A stretch of DNA of 64,000 bases from SAR202 cluster bacterium bin22 (GCA_002238505.1 MPMM01000016.1:1-64000); one strand, 5' to 3'. Positions 44,120 through 54,643 are shown, counted from the first letter of the stretch. A program made the numbers and translations. Notes: generated from the letters alone by a model not told the origin.

Positions 44120-45973
44120 ATGGCAAATCCTCAATTTATCCGGCCTTTAAGGCTGTTCCTTTTTTCCGCGGCTTTGCTCATGATTGCTGCAATGGCCTGC
44201 GGTACTTCCGCCCCTGAGGCTCCCCCGGCTCCCGAAGCGGCTTCCGGCTCCCAGCAGGCATCGTCCCAGCAATCATCCTCGCAGCCATCCACCTCACAGG
44301 ACACCTCCTCTCAGCAGCAAGCCAGTTCTGAGCAAAGCCAGAGTTCGGCTCAGGACTCCGCCCCTGCACCTACCAAGGTCCTGGCTGCCGCTACCGCCAC
44401 CCCGCTGCCGCCGGCCATTCAGGCCGAGCCCAGCGCCGATGCCACCGAGGGCCTGGTTGACTTCGACATCAAGGACCCCGTTATTGACCCCGACCGCTCC
44501 AGGCAGTCCGAGGGCGAAATGGTCCTTGCCTACCACACGGCCCTGAGCCCCAAGTGGCTGGACCCCCAGGTGGCCCCGGCCTCCCGCACTCCCTACTCCG
44601 CCTTCCTGCAGGCCGTCTTTGACCCCCTCATTGGGGCCATGCCCAACGGCCGGTTCGTGTACCTGCTGGCCGAAGACCTGGAAATGACCGACGACTTCAA
44701 GAAGGCCACCTTCCGCCTGCGCGAGGGTATTACCTTCCACAACGGCGAACCGGTCACCACTGAAGACGTTAAGTTCTCCTACGAGAACTACAGCGGCGCC
44801 AACGCCGACATTTACCAGGATAAGACCGAGCGCATCGAAATTGTGGACGAGCGCACCATTACCTTCTACTTCAATGAGGCCTTCATAGACTTCCTGGAAC
44901 TGTACGGCTCTGAAGCCTCGGGCGCCGGTTTCATTGTGCCCAAGGCCTATTACCAGGAAGTGGGCCCCGAGAAGTTCATTGAGGCCCCCATTGGCACTGG
45001 CGCCTACAAAATCGTAGGCCAGACCACCGGCCAGGCCGTGATTATGGAAGCCTACGAGGACTACTGGCGCAAGGTGCCCAACATCAAGACCATCGAGACC
45101 AAGGGCGTCCCCGAACTGGCCTCCAGGGTTGCTGCCCTCAAGACCGGCGAGGTGGACGTGGCCTACTTCGTCACCGGCGCCCTGCTCCAGGACGCCATTG
45201 AAGACCCGAACATCCAGGTGGACCCCAACAACTCGGCCCCCTTCTGGCTGTTCTTCCCCGGCTATGAGGACCCCGCCAATCCCTTCTTCGACAAGCGGGT
45301 GCGCGAGGCCGTAAGTCTGGCCATGGACCGGGAGTTCCTGTCCGCCACCGAAACCCAGGGCCTGGCCATTCCCACCGGAAACTTCATTCCTCCCGGAAAG
45401 GGAGACTACCTGGACCGTCCGGTTCCCGAGTACAACGTGGAAAGGGCCAAGCAGTTGATGGCCGAGGCCGGTTACGCCGAGGGCTTTGAGCTGGACGCTT
45501 TCACTCCCTTCCCGCCCGTCTTCTCCCTGGCAGAGCGGATCATGGACTCTCTGCGCGAAATCGGCATCAAGAGCGAACTGAACGTGACTCAGCGCCCCGT
45601 ATTCCTTAGCATGTTGCGAGAGCACCGTGCCGGCTTCCCCGGCACCCAGATCGCTTTCTCAATATCCACCGGCCCGCCCAATGCCGCCGGTTACTTCCGG
45701 GCCTTTGGCCTCTGCGAGCAGGGCTCGTCGGTGATCTGCGACGACAATATCGACGCCAAAATGGCCGAGTACGAATCCAGCCTGGATCTGGAAGAACGCT
45801 CCTCCATCGTCGAGGAGTTGCAGGCCTATATTCTGGACGAGCATATCTTTGTACCGGTTTACATCAACGCCTTCGCCATGGGCGCCGGCCCCAAGATCAA
45901 GGGTGACATAAGCCAGTACTCCGAGGTGTCAACCTCTTTGTTCCCCTACGAGGACATTGAGATAAATCCCTAG
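44120..45973 (+). CDS. ABC transporter substrate-binding lipoprotein, peptide (Dpp/Opp) family
   Basis: The product has 617 residues; ATG 44120 follows AAGGAGG by 10 bases. The signal peptide ends in the lipobox IAAMAC, then comes a long Ser/Gln/Pro-rich tether of about 90 residues (SQQASSQQSS..), and then an SBP_bac_5 (cluster C) domain with LREGITFHNGEPVTTEDVKF, its hallmark. It should be lipid-anchored outside the membrane and deliver peptides, or related oligomers such as opines or nickel chelates, to the permeases encoded just downstream. The ligand cannot be told from sequence. It is the first gene of a five-gene operon. Confidence 0.9.
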   Translation: MANPQFIRPLRLFLFSAALLMIAAMACGTSAPEAPPAPEAASGSQQASSQQSSSQPSTSQDTSSQQQASSEQSQSSAQDSAPAPTKVLAAATATPLPPAIQAEPSADATEGLVDFDIKDPVIDPDRSRQSEGEMVLAYHTALSPKWLDPQVAPASRTPYSAFLQAVFDPLIGAMPNGRFVYLLAEDLEMTDDFKKATFRLREGITFHNGEPVTTEDVKFSYENYSGANADIYQDKTERIEIVDERTITFYFNEAFIDFLELYGSEASGAGFIVPKAYYQEVGPEKFIEAPIGTGAYKIVGQTTGQAVIMEAYEDYWRKVPNIKTIETKGVPELASRVAALKTGEVDVAYFVTGALLQDAIEDPNIQVDPNNSAPFWLFFPGYEDPANPFFDKRVREAVSLAMDREFLSATETQGLAIPTGNFIPPGKGDYLDRPVPEYNVERAKQLMAEAGYAEGFELDAFTPFPPVFSLAERIMDSLREIGIKSELNVTQRPVFLSMLREHRAGFPGTQIAFSISTGPPNAAGYFRAFGLCEQGSSVICDDNIDAKMAEYESSLDLEERSSIVEELQAYILDEHIFVPVYINAFAMGAGPKIKGDISQYSEVSTSLFPYEDIEINP

Positions 45974-45986
45974 GTTGGCTATTGGC

Positions 45987-46017
45987 AAGGGGGAATCGGC
46001 GGCTGCCTTTCCCCCTT
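45987..46017 (+). terminator. Intercistronic hairpin after the binding-protein gene
   Basis: AAGGGGGAA pairs with TTTCCCCCTT. Hairpins at this place commonly let the binding protein be made in excess over the permeases, by partial termination or mRNA protection. Confidence 0.5.
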
Positions 46018-46154
46018 CCGGTCCGCCGACCCTGGGCGCGTTCAGCTGTTCCCTTCAGGGCAAAGCCCTTTCTGCGAGGCCTGTCCTGAGGTGAACGGCT
46101 GAACCACCGGAATTCCACCGGAGCTTTCCCTTAAGGCAGTAGCTCGGAGGTACA

Positions 46155-47090
46155 GTGAAGACCTTTATTGCCAAGAGGCTTCTCTCCAGCCTGGCAACCC
46201 TGCTGGTGTTAAGCATCATCATATTTGCCCTGGTTCGCGCCTCGGGCAATCCCGCCGAGCTTCTTTACGAATACCCCGGGGCTCGGGAAGAGGACATCGC
46301 CCGTCAGGCGGCGGCCTGGGGCCTGGACCAGTCCTGGCCGGAGCAGTACGTCTCCTTCGTATGGAATATTGCCCGATTCGACTACGGCCAGTCCTTCCAG
46401 TACGGCACCTCGGTGCGGTCCCTCTATTTCGACCGGTTGCCCAACTCCCTGTTGCTGGCCTTCTGGGCCTTCCTCATTTCCATGGCCATCGGCATCCCCT
46501 TAGGCATAATGTCCGCCGTCAAAGTGGACTCCTTATGGGACAGCGTGGGAAAAACCTTTGCCCTGTTGGGGCTTTCCGTTCCATCCTTCTTTGTTGCCTT
46601 ATTGCTGGTGCTGTTATTCGGCGTGAAGCTGGAATGGCTGCCCTTCCTGGGCAAGGCCGAGGGCTTCTTCGACTGGCAGCACCTGATTCTTCCCTCCCTG
46701 TCCCTGGGCTGGTTCTTCTCCGGCGCCATGCTCCGGCTTACCCGTTCCAGCATGCTGGAAGTCCTCGGTAGCGAGTACATCAAGCTTTGCCGGCTCAAGG
46801 GCCTGCCCGAAAAGGTGGTAATCGTCAAGCACGCCCTCAAGAATTCCTTCATCCCGGTCCTCACCCTGGCCGCCGTAAACCTGGTCGTAATGATCAACGT
46901 GGCGGTGGTGGTGGAGGTAGTATTCTCCTGGCCCGGCATCGGGCGTTTGCTCTATGACGGCCTTATCAACCGCGACTTCCCCCTCGTGCAGGGCGTGGTG
47001 GTCATGGCCGGCGTTATGATAGTTGGCACCAACTTCATAGTGGATGTTCTTTACGGTTATCTTGACCCCCGAATTCGACTGACCAGGTAG
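46155..47090 (+). CDS. Peptide ABC transporter permease, DppB type
   Basis: The product has 311 residues with a GTG start after GGAGGT. The first membrane helix follows FIAKRLLSSLATLLVLS, as in DppB/OppB. Five more helices and the EAA-type cytoplasmic loop (EYIKLCRLKGLPEKVVIVKH) that contacts the ATPases are present. The region between helices 1 and 2 is the usual DppB extracytoplasmic insert. It pairs with the DppC-type permease, which starts 8 bases after its stop. Confidence 0.9.
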   Translation: MKTFIAKRLLSSLATLLVLSIIIFALVRASGNPAELLYEYPGAREEDIARQAAAWGLDQSWPEQYVSFVWNIARFDYGQSFQYGTSVRSLYFDRLPNSLLLAFWAFLISMAIGIPLGIMSAVKVDSLWDSVGKTFALLGLSVPSFFVALLLVLLFGVKLEWLPFLGKAEGFFDWQHLILPSLSLGWFFSGAMLRLTRSSMLEVLGSEYIKLCRLKGLPEKVVIVKHALKNSFIPVLTLAAVNLVVMINVAVVVEVVFSWPGIGRLLYDGLINRDFPLVQGVVVMAGVMIVGTNFIVDVLYGYLDPRIRLTR

Positions 47091-47098
47091 GTTGCAGA

Positions 47099-48022
47099 AT
47101 GGCAAGTGACCAGATAAGTGACCAGGTATTAGTTACCTCTCCCCCCACCGGGGTTGAGCAGGTTTCGGCGGTGGCCCACAGGTCCCTGGGGATCTTGAAA
47201 GAGGCTCCCAAGCTGCCCGTGGGCATAATCCTGTTCGTGGCGGTGGTGGCAATATTCGCGCCGTTGCTGGCTCCCCACGACTCTGAAACCTCCGTGAAGC
47301 CCATCAAGGTTTTCGCTCCCGCCATTTACGCCGGCGGAACCTGGGACACGCCCCTGGGCACCGACTTCCAGGGCCGCGACATCCTCAGCCGCCTGATTTA
47401 CGGTGCCAGGACCTCCCTCTTGATCGGGCTGCTTGGAACGGTTTTCGCCGGAATCATGGGTGTTACCCTTGGCATCGTCTCCGGCTACATGGGCGGCCTC
47501 TGGGACCAGGTAATCATGCGCATTACCGACGCCAAGCTGGCCTTGCCTTCCCTGGTCTTTGGCATTTTCCTGGCCGCCGTGCTCAGCCCCGGCCTCTGGA
47601 CCATCATCCTGATTCTGATGATCGTCTTCTGGACCAGGTACGCCCGGGTAATTCGCGGTGAGGTCCTTAGCCTGCGGGAGCGCGACTTCGTCAAGCTGGC
47701 CGAAGTTACCGGCGCCGGCAAAATCCGGGTGATGTTCCGTCACATCCTGCCCAACATAATGAACACCGCGATGGTCCTTTTCAGCCTTACCGTGGGTGTG
47801 GCCATCATCCTCGAGGCCTCCCTCAGCTTCCTGGGCGTGGGTGTACCCCCGCCGACTCCCACCTGGGGCAACATGCTGGCCGACGCCCGGCCAACCCTGA
47901 TTTCCGAACGCTGGACCCTGACCGTCGCCCCCGGCATCTGCATAATGCTGCTGGTGCTGGCCGCCAACCTCCTGGGCGACTGGATGCGGGTACGCCTCGA
48001 TCCCCAATTGAGAAACCGTTAA
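47099..48022 (+). CDS. Peptide ABC transporter permease, DppC type
   Basis: The product has 307 residues from ATG 47099. A cytoplasmic N-terminus of about 40 residues precedes helix 1 (LPVGIILFVAVVAIFAPLLA), then the DppC signature HPLGTDFQGRDILSRLIYGAR-like segment (DTPLGTDFQGRDILSRLIYG), further helices and the EAA loop RDFVKLAEVTGAGKIRVMFR. The VGVPPPTPTWGNML phrase near the end is typical of the family. It forms the membrane heterodimer with the preceding permease. Confidence 0.9.
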   Translation: MASDQISDQVLVTSPPTGVEQVSAVAHRSLGILKEAPKLPVGIILFVAVVAIFAPLLAPHDSETSVKPIKVFAPAIYAGGTWDTPLGTDFQGRDILSRLIYGARTSLLIGLLGTVFAGIMGVTLGIVSGYMGGLWDQVIMRITDAKLALPSLVFGIFLAAVLSPGLWTIILILMIVFWTRYARVIRGEVLSLRERDFVKLAEVTGAGKIRVMFRHILPNIMNTAMVLFSLTVGVAIILEASLSFLGVGVPPPTPTWGNMLADARPTLISERWTLTVAPGICIMLLVLAANLLGDWMRVRLDPQLRNR

Positions 48023-48034
48023 AAGCCATTTCAA

Positions 48035-48080
48035 TGTCCCTCCCCCCTCGACGGGGGAGGGATGGGATGGGGGTGACCTC
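48035..48080. repeat. Dispersed hairpin repeat
   Basis: CCCTCCCCCCTCGACGGGGG followed by AGGGATGGGATGGGGGTGA, the same family as the units at 10365-10858. It interrupts the operon between permease and ATPase genes and may act as an mRNA processing or stabilising hairpin. Confidence 0.6.
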
Positions 48081-48164
48081 CTTGCGGGTGTTGCCTCCCC
48101 TGAAATAGACGGGCCGACAATAGAATTCTGGAACAGCTTGTAGAAACTCAAGGATGCGTCTGCT

Positions 48165-49152
48165 TTGGTAACTGCAACCAAAACCCTGCTGAAGGTCACC
48201 GACCTTTACGCCCAGTTCACCGGCTTCGGCGGAACCCGCGTGGTTCGCGCCATTGACGGTATAAACTTCACCCTCGACCAAGGGGAGACCATGGGTCTGG
48301 TTGGAGAGTCCGGCTGCGGCAAGACCACCACCTGCCATGCCATTTTCCGGCTCCTTCCCCCTGCCGGAGATATCGTCTCCGGCTCCATCGAATTCGACGG
48401 CCAGGACCTGATGCAGCTCAGCGACAGCGAAATGCGCAGCATCCGCGGCCGCGACATGGGAATGATCCTGCAGGATCCCATGGCCTCGCTGGACCCCCTC
48501 TTTACCATCATGGACCAGGTCGCCGAACCCGCCCACCATCACCGGGGCGTTCGCGGCGGCAGCCTGCGGGAGCGCGTCGTTGAACTGCTTCGGTCGGTGC
48601 GGATCCCCTCTCCCGAAATCAGGATGAGGGAGTTCCCCCACCAGATGAGCGGGGGCATGCGCCAGCGCATTGTGGGCGCCATCTCCCTTTCCGGCGGGCC
48701 CAAGCTGATTGTTGCCGACGAACCCACCACCAACCTGGACGTCACGATTCAGTTGCAATACCTGAACCTGCTGCGAGACCTGCAGCAGGAGACCGGTGTT
48801 TCCCTGGTATTCGTAACCCACAACCTGGGCATTGTGGCCAAGATGTGCGACAAGGTGGCCGTCATGTACGCCGGCAAAATTGTCGAGCAGGGCAGCGTGC
48901 GCAATATCTACAACAACCCCCGTCACCCCTACACCCAAGCCCTCATCCAGTCCATTCCCCGCCTGGGCAACAAGGACCCCCTGTACGTCATCCCGGGCCA
49001 GCCCCCCAACCTGGCCGAACTGCCCACCGGTTGCGCTTTCCATCCCCGTTGTCCCTTCGCCACCGAGAAGTGCATCAACGAGGAACCACCCTACGTTTCA
49101 TTTGGCGACGGACAGGAGTCCAAGTGCTGGCTGTCCGTAGAGGAAGCAAAGA

Positions 49153-49160
<8 letters not shown>
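48165..49160 (+). CDS. Peptide ABC transporter ATP-binding protein, DppD type
   Basis: The product has 331 residues with a probable TTG start (AAGGA 10 bases upstream). Walker A is GESGCGKTTT, the signature is MSGGMRQRI, Walker B is LIVADEPTTNLD, with the Gln loop at LQDPMASLDP and the switch His in FVTHNLG. The C-terminal oligopeptide-transporter domain contains the Cys cluster of the type C-x(5-7)-C (GCAFHPRCPFATEKC) common in DppD. It overlaps the next ATPase gene by 8 bases, indicating translational coupling. Confidence 0.9.
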
Positions 49161-50121
<961 letters not shown>

Positions 50122-50164
50122 CCCTATAAGGCAAAAGTAATTAGCCCCCATCCAAGGCACAAAC

Positions 50165-50335
50165 CAATGTCGCCCTAAGTACAAGTCATGTCTCCCTGAG
50201 CGTAACCGAAGGGCCTCAAACCCTTCCTGCCCGTCCGCTTACAGGTCCGGCCCCCCCACTGCGACATGCGGAAACCTCCCAAACCATAAACCAATGTCGC
50301 CCTGAGCTTGCCGAAGGGCCTAAAATCCCTCCCTT
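50165..50335. repeat. Dispersed CCCTGAGC-CCGAAGGGCC repeats
   Basis: Two copies (about 50183-50260 and 50292-50325) of the family at 31091-31345. The first also shares the following CCTTCCTGCC..ACAGGTCCG stretch with the unit at 31310, so the repeat extends to about 80 bases. No gene lies between 50122 and 50453. Confidence 0.65.
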
Positions 50336-50453
50336 CCAATATCACGCGGGCCCGCAGAGAAGGTCGCCGAAAAAAGTTTCGACCCTCCAACCCCCCCCGA
50401 ACCACAATCCCCCTCCCCCGCTCGTGTTCTATTGTAAAATGGCTTGAACCAGC

Positions 50454-52235
50454 TTGCCCTTGCAGAGGAATTTGAGCGCTCCATCAGTGAACCAGTCCAT
50501 ACGGTACGAGGCCGACGAGAGTTGCCCCGCCTGGGTCTCCCTGGGCGTTGGCCTCCAGGGAGTGGTCTTTGCTCTGGCGCCCCTGGTTGTCATCGTCGCC
50601 ATTACCGCCCGGGCTGGCGGCCAGGGTGAAAGCTATCTGTCATGGGCTGTCTTCGCTGCCCTGGTAATTGCCGGATCTCTCACTGCCCTGCAGTCCAGCC
50701 GTATCTGGCGGTTCGGATCTGGCCACGTGCTCATAATGGGCACCACTCCCAACTTCGTAGCAATCTCCGTTCTGGCCCTGGTCGAGGGCGGGCCCGCCTT
50801 GCTGGCCAGCCTCATTGTTGTCGCCTCCCTCTTCTACCTTTCCCTGTCCCTGTGGCTGCCCTTGCTGCGCAGGTTCATCACCCCCGTCGTATCCGGCACC
50901 GTCCTGATGCTGATTGCCGCCGCCGTGCTGCCCATTTCCCTGGAGCGGGTGCACGAGGTTCCCCTCAGCGCTCCCCTGGCGGCGGGACCGGTAATTGCCG
51001 GCCTGTCCCTGGTGGCGTTTGTCGGATTGGCCTTGCGCGCCTCCGGAGCGTGGCGCCTCTGGTCGCCCATTATCGCCGTGGGCGTGGGCTGTGCGGCGGG
51101 AGCCCTGTTCGGCGTGTACGACTTTCAGCGCATACTCGACGCTCCCTGGTTCGGCATCGCCTATGGCGGCTTCCCCGGTTTCGACCTTACTCCCGACGCC
51201 AAATTCTGGGCTCTGCTTCCCCTCTTCGTCATCGTAACTTTGGTGGGCGGCATCAAGAACATCGGCGACAACGTGGCCGTCCAGCAAGCCTCCCGCCGCC
51301 AGGCCCGGGCCACCGACTTCCGGCGCGTCCAGGGCTCCCTCAACACCAACTGGCTGGGAATCCTCGCCTCCGGAGTGGCCGGCACTCCTCCCACTACCGT
51401 TTACTCCTCCACCAGCGTATCCCTGATAAACCTCACCGGCGTGGCCTCCCGCCGTGTGGGCTTCGTCATCGGCGCTTCCCTCATCGTTCTGGCCCTCTTC
51501 CCCAAGCTTCCGGCCCTGCTCCTTTCCATTCCCTCCCCGGCCATGGGAGCCTATTTGCTGGTGGCCACCGGTCTCCTCTTCATGGAAGGGGTGCGCACCG
51601 TCGTTCAGGCGGGCCTCGACCTCCAGAAGGTTATCGTCGTGGGCGTTTCCTTCTGCCTGGGCGCAGGCCTGGAACAGCAGACCATATTCACGGACCTCCT
51701 TGGCGACCCCTGGGGCGGAGTGCTGGATAACGGCATGCTCATGGGCGCTTTGTCGGCTATCCTGCTCACCCGGTTCCTCGACCTCACCAGCCCCCAGAAG
51801 GGAGGTCGCCTCCGCACCAGCCTCGATGTCTCCTCCTTGCCCGAGATACAGCGCTTCGTCGTTGACCAGGCCTCCAGGCTCCGCTGGAACGAGGCTTCCA
51901 CCGACCGCCTCAGGTCCGCCGCCGAGGAGACCCTCATGTCCCTCATTCCAGGGGACAGCCTACAGGCTCCCGATAATGAAGCCCGTTTGATCATAGCGGC
52001 CCGTCCCGGCGCTGGAATGTTGGAACTGGAATTTGTCGCCGTCTCCGACGAGGAGAATCTGGAAGACCGCCTGGCCTGTTTGAGCGAGGAATCCGAGGGT
52101 CTGGACGAGGGCGACCTGTCGCTGCGCCTGTTGCGCCACCATGCCACTTCCGTACATCACCAGAAGTACTACGGCCTGGACGTTATTACCGTCAGGGTCA
52201 GGGGCTCCCGCTCCCCCGATGGCGTTGCTCCCTGA
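50454..52235 (+). CDS. NCS2-type permease fused to an HATPase-like domain
   Basis: The product has up to 593 residues. The start is uncertain: TTG 50454, TTG 50472 and GTG 50487 are in frame, with AGAGGAA near 50464. Residues about 25-445 form 12-14 helices of a nucleobase/ascorbate (xanthine-uracil) transporter, with GGIKNIGDNVAVQQ and GVAGTPPTTVYSS at the places of the family's conserved loops. The C-terminal 140 residues are soluble and look like an anti-sigma/RsbW-type GHKL ATPase (RLRSAAEETLMSL; LSLRLLRHHATSVHHQKYYG). Such a fusion suggests transport-linked signalling. Substrate unknown. Confidence 0.7.
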   Translation: MPLQRNLSAPSVNQSIRYEADESCPAWVSLGVGLQGVVFALAPLVVIVAITARAGGQGESYLSWAVFAALVIAGSLTALQSSRIWRFGSGHVLIMGTTPNFVAISVLALVEGGPALLASLIVVASLFYLSLSLWLPLLRRFITPVVSGTVLMLIAAAVLPISLERVHEVPLSAPLAAGPVIAGLSLVAFVGLALRASGAWRLWSPIIAVGVGCAAGALFGVYDFQRILDAPWFGIAYGGFPGFDLTPDAKFWALLPLFVIVTLVGGIKNIGDNVAVQQASRRQARATDFRRVQGSLNTNWLGILASGVAGTPPTTVYSSTSVSLINLTGVASRRVGFVIGASLIVLALFPKLPALLLSIPSPAMGAYLLVATGLLFMEGVRTVVQAGLDLQKVIVVGVSFCLGAGLEQQTIFTDLLGDPWGGVLDNGMLMGALSAILLTRFLDLTSPQKGGRLRTSLDVSSLPEIQRFVVDQASRLRWNEASTDRLRSAAEETLMSLIPGDSLQAPDNEARLIIAARPGAGMLELEFVAVSDEENLEDRLACLSEESEGLDEGDLSLRLLRHHATSVHHQKYYGLDVITVRVRGSRSPDGVAP

Positions 52236-52383
52236 GGACCGCCCCGTGCGCCCCTTTCCCGCAGTTACCGACGCGCGCCCTTTCCCGCCTTGCCCCGCAA
52301 TGTACCGGGCTCTAAGCCAGCATCATGCTGCCGTCAGCGACTCCCCCTTCCGTGGCCCCTGTTGGCTTTGAATAATCTTCGCC

Positions 52384-52454
52384 AGGGGGCGTCGTCAAAA
52401 GCCGAGTTCCGTCTTTCCGGCGAAAGCCGGAATCCAGATCCGTCAAGTAAATGG
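52384..52454. repeat. Dispersed 70-bp repeat, copy 2
   Basis: Nearly identical to 43587-43658, including TTCCGGC-GAAA-GCCGGAA. The two copies flank the transporter operon and the permease gene, so recombination between them could delete or invert that segment. Confidence 0.8.
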
Positions 52455-52542
52455 CTAATTTGACCACACCCCCTCAACCCCCGGGGTATCTGGGCGCCAC
52501 AGGACCGAAAAACCTTAACCGTGAGAATCGGTTCATACTTGG

Positions 52543-52571
52543 TTGACCCTTATCCCGCGTATTGCTAGGCT
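52543..52571 (+). promoter_or_regulatory. Possible promoter of the ACP-PPTase-hydrolase cassette
   Basis: TTGACC (52543-52548), 17 bases, TAGGCT (52566-52571). A TATAAT at 52598 is too close to the ribosome-binding site to serve this gene unless the RNA is nearly leaderless. Confidence 0.35.
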
Positions 52572-52621
52572 TAATCTATCTGGTAATTCTTCACCCCTAT
52601 AATATTCTGGAGGACTCTCTT

Positions 52622-52858
52622 ATGGCGACCACCGAGGAAAGGATCAGGAAACTGGTAGACGACAATCTGGAAATCGAAGGCCGGGAGGCGGGCACTCCGT
52701 TGCACACGGATTACAGTTTGAGGGACTCGGGCATTTCGTCCGTGGACTTTGTGGCTTTCGCCAAGCTGGTAGCCGATGAATTCGGTGTAAGCTTCAGCCC
52801 GGATGACTGCGCCAATTACAACACCGTCGGGGAACTGGTTAGTCGCCTGGACAGTTAA
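52622..52858 (+). CDS. Stand-alone acyl carrier protein
   Basis: The product has 78 residues; ATG 52622 follows GGAGG, so upstream in-frame starts are rejected. It is a small acidic four-helix protein with the phosphopantetheine site RDSGISSVDFVAFAKLV (the first Ser of SSVD, about residue 40). The motif D-S-G-x-S-S differs from the D-S-L of fatty-acid AcpP, so it is likely a dedicated carrier. It is followed by a PPTase gene that could activate it. It may supply the carrier missing from the second module of the PKS, but that is inference. Confidence 0.85.
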   Translation: MATTEERIRKLVDDNLEIEGREAGTPLHTDYSLRDSGISSVDFVAFAKLVADEFGVSFSPDDCANYNTVGELVSRLDS

Positions 52859-52933
52859 TCGCCGGGCAGGTAAGGCTCCCCATTTCCCTAACCCCTTCAC
52901 AGCTTGCCAAAAGACTCCCCCAGAGGTGAGGCG

Positions 52934-53671
52934 TTGACAGCCCAGGCGCCCGGCAATATGGATCCTGGCGCACCTGATGCCCACCGCTGGTGGAGTCCCT
53001 TTCTTGTGTCCGGCGAAGTTGCCGTCACCCACGTGGACCTGGCTCCCCACCCTACGCGCGAAGTCGTTGCCCAGTCATGGCTGGATGAGGTCGAACTGGC
53101 CCGATGGGGCAATTACGCCTCCGAGCCTCGCCGCCGCTTTGTCCTGTGCCGGGCCGCCCTTCGCTCCCTCCTTTGCGAAGAACTGGGTTGCCCCAACGCG
53201 CAACTCGGGTTCCAGGAATCGGAATACGGCAAGCCCTTCGCGCTGGTTGCTGGCCAGCCGGCCCCCATAAGCTTCAACGTCAGCCACAGCGGCAGCCACG
53301 GTCTAATCGCCTGTGCTCCCCACGGGCGTCTGGGCATCGATGTTGAGGAGATAGCACCCCGGCCTCACCTGGCATCCCTCATTGAAGCCGTTATGGCGCC
53401 TGGGGAGCAGGCCGAGTTAGGCCTGCTGTCCGGAGATGCTCAGCTCTGCCAGTTCTTTCGGCTGTGGACCTGCAAGGAAGCCCTGATCAAGGCCCTGGGC
53501 ACTGGCTTCTCCACCGACATTTCAAAGCTCTACGTACCCGCAGGCCTCCGCCTGGGAGAAAGGACCGGCGTCTTCCGGTTTGAACATTTGCCCGCTGTTT
53601 CCTGGCTTCTGGAAGACATCAGCGGGGAAGGATTTGCGGCTGCTCTGGCGCGGGAACTCCCCGAAAGGTAA
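52934..53671 (+). CDS. Sfp-type 4'-phosphopantetheinyl transferase
   Basis: The product has 245 residues from TTG 52934, chosen because AGAGGTGAG precedes it closely (TTG 52904 is the longer option). The family motifs are clear: FNVSHSGSHGLIACA, LGIDVEEI (Mg-binding Asp and Glu) and FFRLWTCKEALIKALGTGF (W-x-x-K-E-A). The length fits the Sfp class used by secondary-metabolite synthases. It transfers the phosphopantetheine arm from CoA to carrier domains, most likely the ACP upstream and the PKS ACP. Confidence 0.9.
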   Translation: MTAQAPGNMDPGAPDAHRWWSPFLVSGEVAVTHVDLAPHPTREVVAQSWLDEVELARWGNYASEPRRRFVLCRAALRSLLCEELGCPNAQLGFQESEYGKPFALVAGQPAPISFNVSHSGSHGLIACAPHGRLGIDVEEIAPRPHLASLIEAVMAPGEQAELGLLSGDAQLCQFFRLWTCKEALIKALGTGFSTDISKLYVPAGLRLGERTGVFRFEHLPAVSWLLEDISGEGFAAALARELPER

Positions 53672-53731
53672 ACTGAGCCATCGGAAATGGATACCCGGGA
53701 AACCCGAAGTAACCCCGCAAAGGTGCCATGA

Positions 53732-54643
53732 GTGGTTGAACACCCCTACTTCCAGTGGCAGTTGCCTGAACCCCTTTCGGTCCTTGATGTAGCGGTGGAT
53801 GCCGAAACCGCCATCCGCGTGCGCCGCCACGGCAACCCCGATGGCCCCCGGCTGGTTCTTAGCCACGGCAACGGCATGGCCATCGACCTCTACTACCCCT
53901 TTTGGTCCTTCCTTACCGATACCTTTGATCTGGCCATTTACGATCTGCGCAACCACGGCTGGAACTCCGTCAGCTCAATGGACAACCACAACATCCCTAC
54001 CCTCGTCTCCGACCACGACCTGGTTCTGGAGGCCGTAGAACAGGAATGGGGGCAGAAGCCCCAGGCCGGGGTGTTTCACTCGGTCTCCGCCTTGATCACT
54101 CTTCTCTCCCCCACCCGGTGCGAACGCTATTCGGCCTTGGTGCTCTTCGACCCTCCCATCTGCAAGCCCGGCCGCAGTCATCGGGAGTTCGAGTCCGCCG
54201 CCGTGCAGGCCGCCGGTTTTGCCCGACGTCGCACCGACAGATTCCGCTACATGGAGGAGTTTTCGGACTTCTTGCCCGCCCATCCTGCCTTTCGCCGGAT
54301 GGTGCCCGGCGCCTTCGACCTCATGGCACTTACGACCCTGCGCCCCAGCGCTGGAGGCCACGGTTTTGAGCTTCGCTGTCCCAGGGAGTACGAGGCTCAG
54401 ATAGTGGACTATGCCAGTGTTTACGGGGTGGCGGTTGACTTTGAATCGCTGGCCTGTCCGGTAAAGGTCATCGGCGCCGACCCCACCATGCCCTTCTCCT
54501 ACCTGCCCACCCTGGACCTGAGCGACATTCTCAGCGTGGACTACGACTTCCTCCCCGAAACCACCCACTTCCTCCAGCTTGAAAAGCCCCGGGAGTGCGC
54601 CGCCGCCTTAAGGGAATACCTGGTCACCCTCCAGATGGCCTGA
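53732..54643 (+). CDS. Alpha/beta-fold hydrolase
   Basis: The product has 303 residues with a GTG start after AAAGGTG. The oxyanion loop is LSHGNGMAID, and the nucleophile elbow reads GVFHSVSALITLL, with HSVSA instead of G-x-S-x-G. The acid is probably in VIGADPTMP, and the catalytic His in PETTHFLQLEKP. It lies 60 bases after the PPTase gene on the same strand. As the PKS lacks a thioesterase, this enzyme is a candidate for releasing or trimming the acyl product. Other esters are equally possible. Confidence 0.75.
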   Translation: MVEHPYFQWQLPEPLSVLDVAVDAETAIRVRRHGNPDGPRLVLSHGNGMAIDLYYPFWSFLTDTFDLAIYDLRNHGWNSVSSMDNHNIPTLVSDHDLVLEAVEQEWGQKPQAGVFHSVSALITLLSPTRCERYSALVLFDPPICKPGRSHREFESAAVQAAGFARRRTDRFRYMEEFSDFLPAHPAFRRMVPGAFDLMALTTLRPSAGGHGFELRCPREYEAQIVDYASVYGVAVDFESLACPVKVIGADPTMPFSYLPTLDLSDILSVDYDFLPETTHFLQLEKPRECAAALREYLVTLQMA

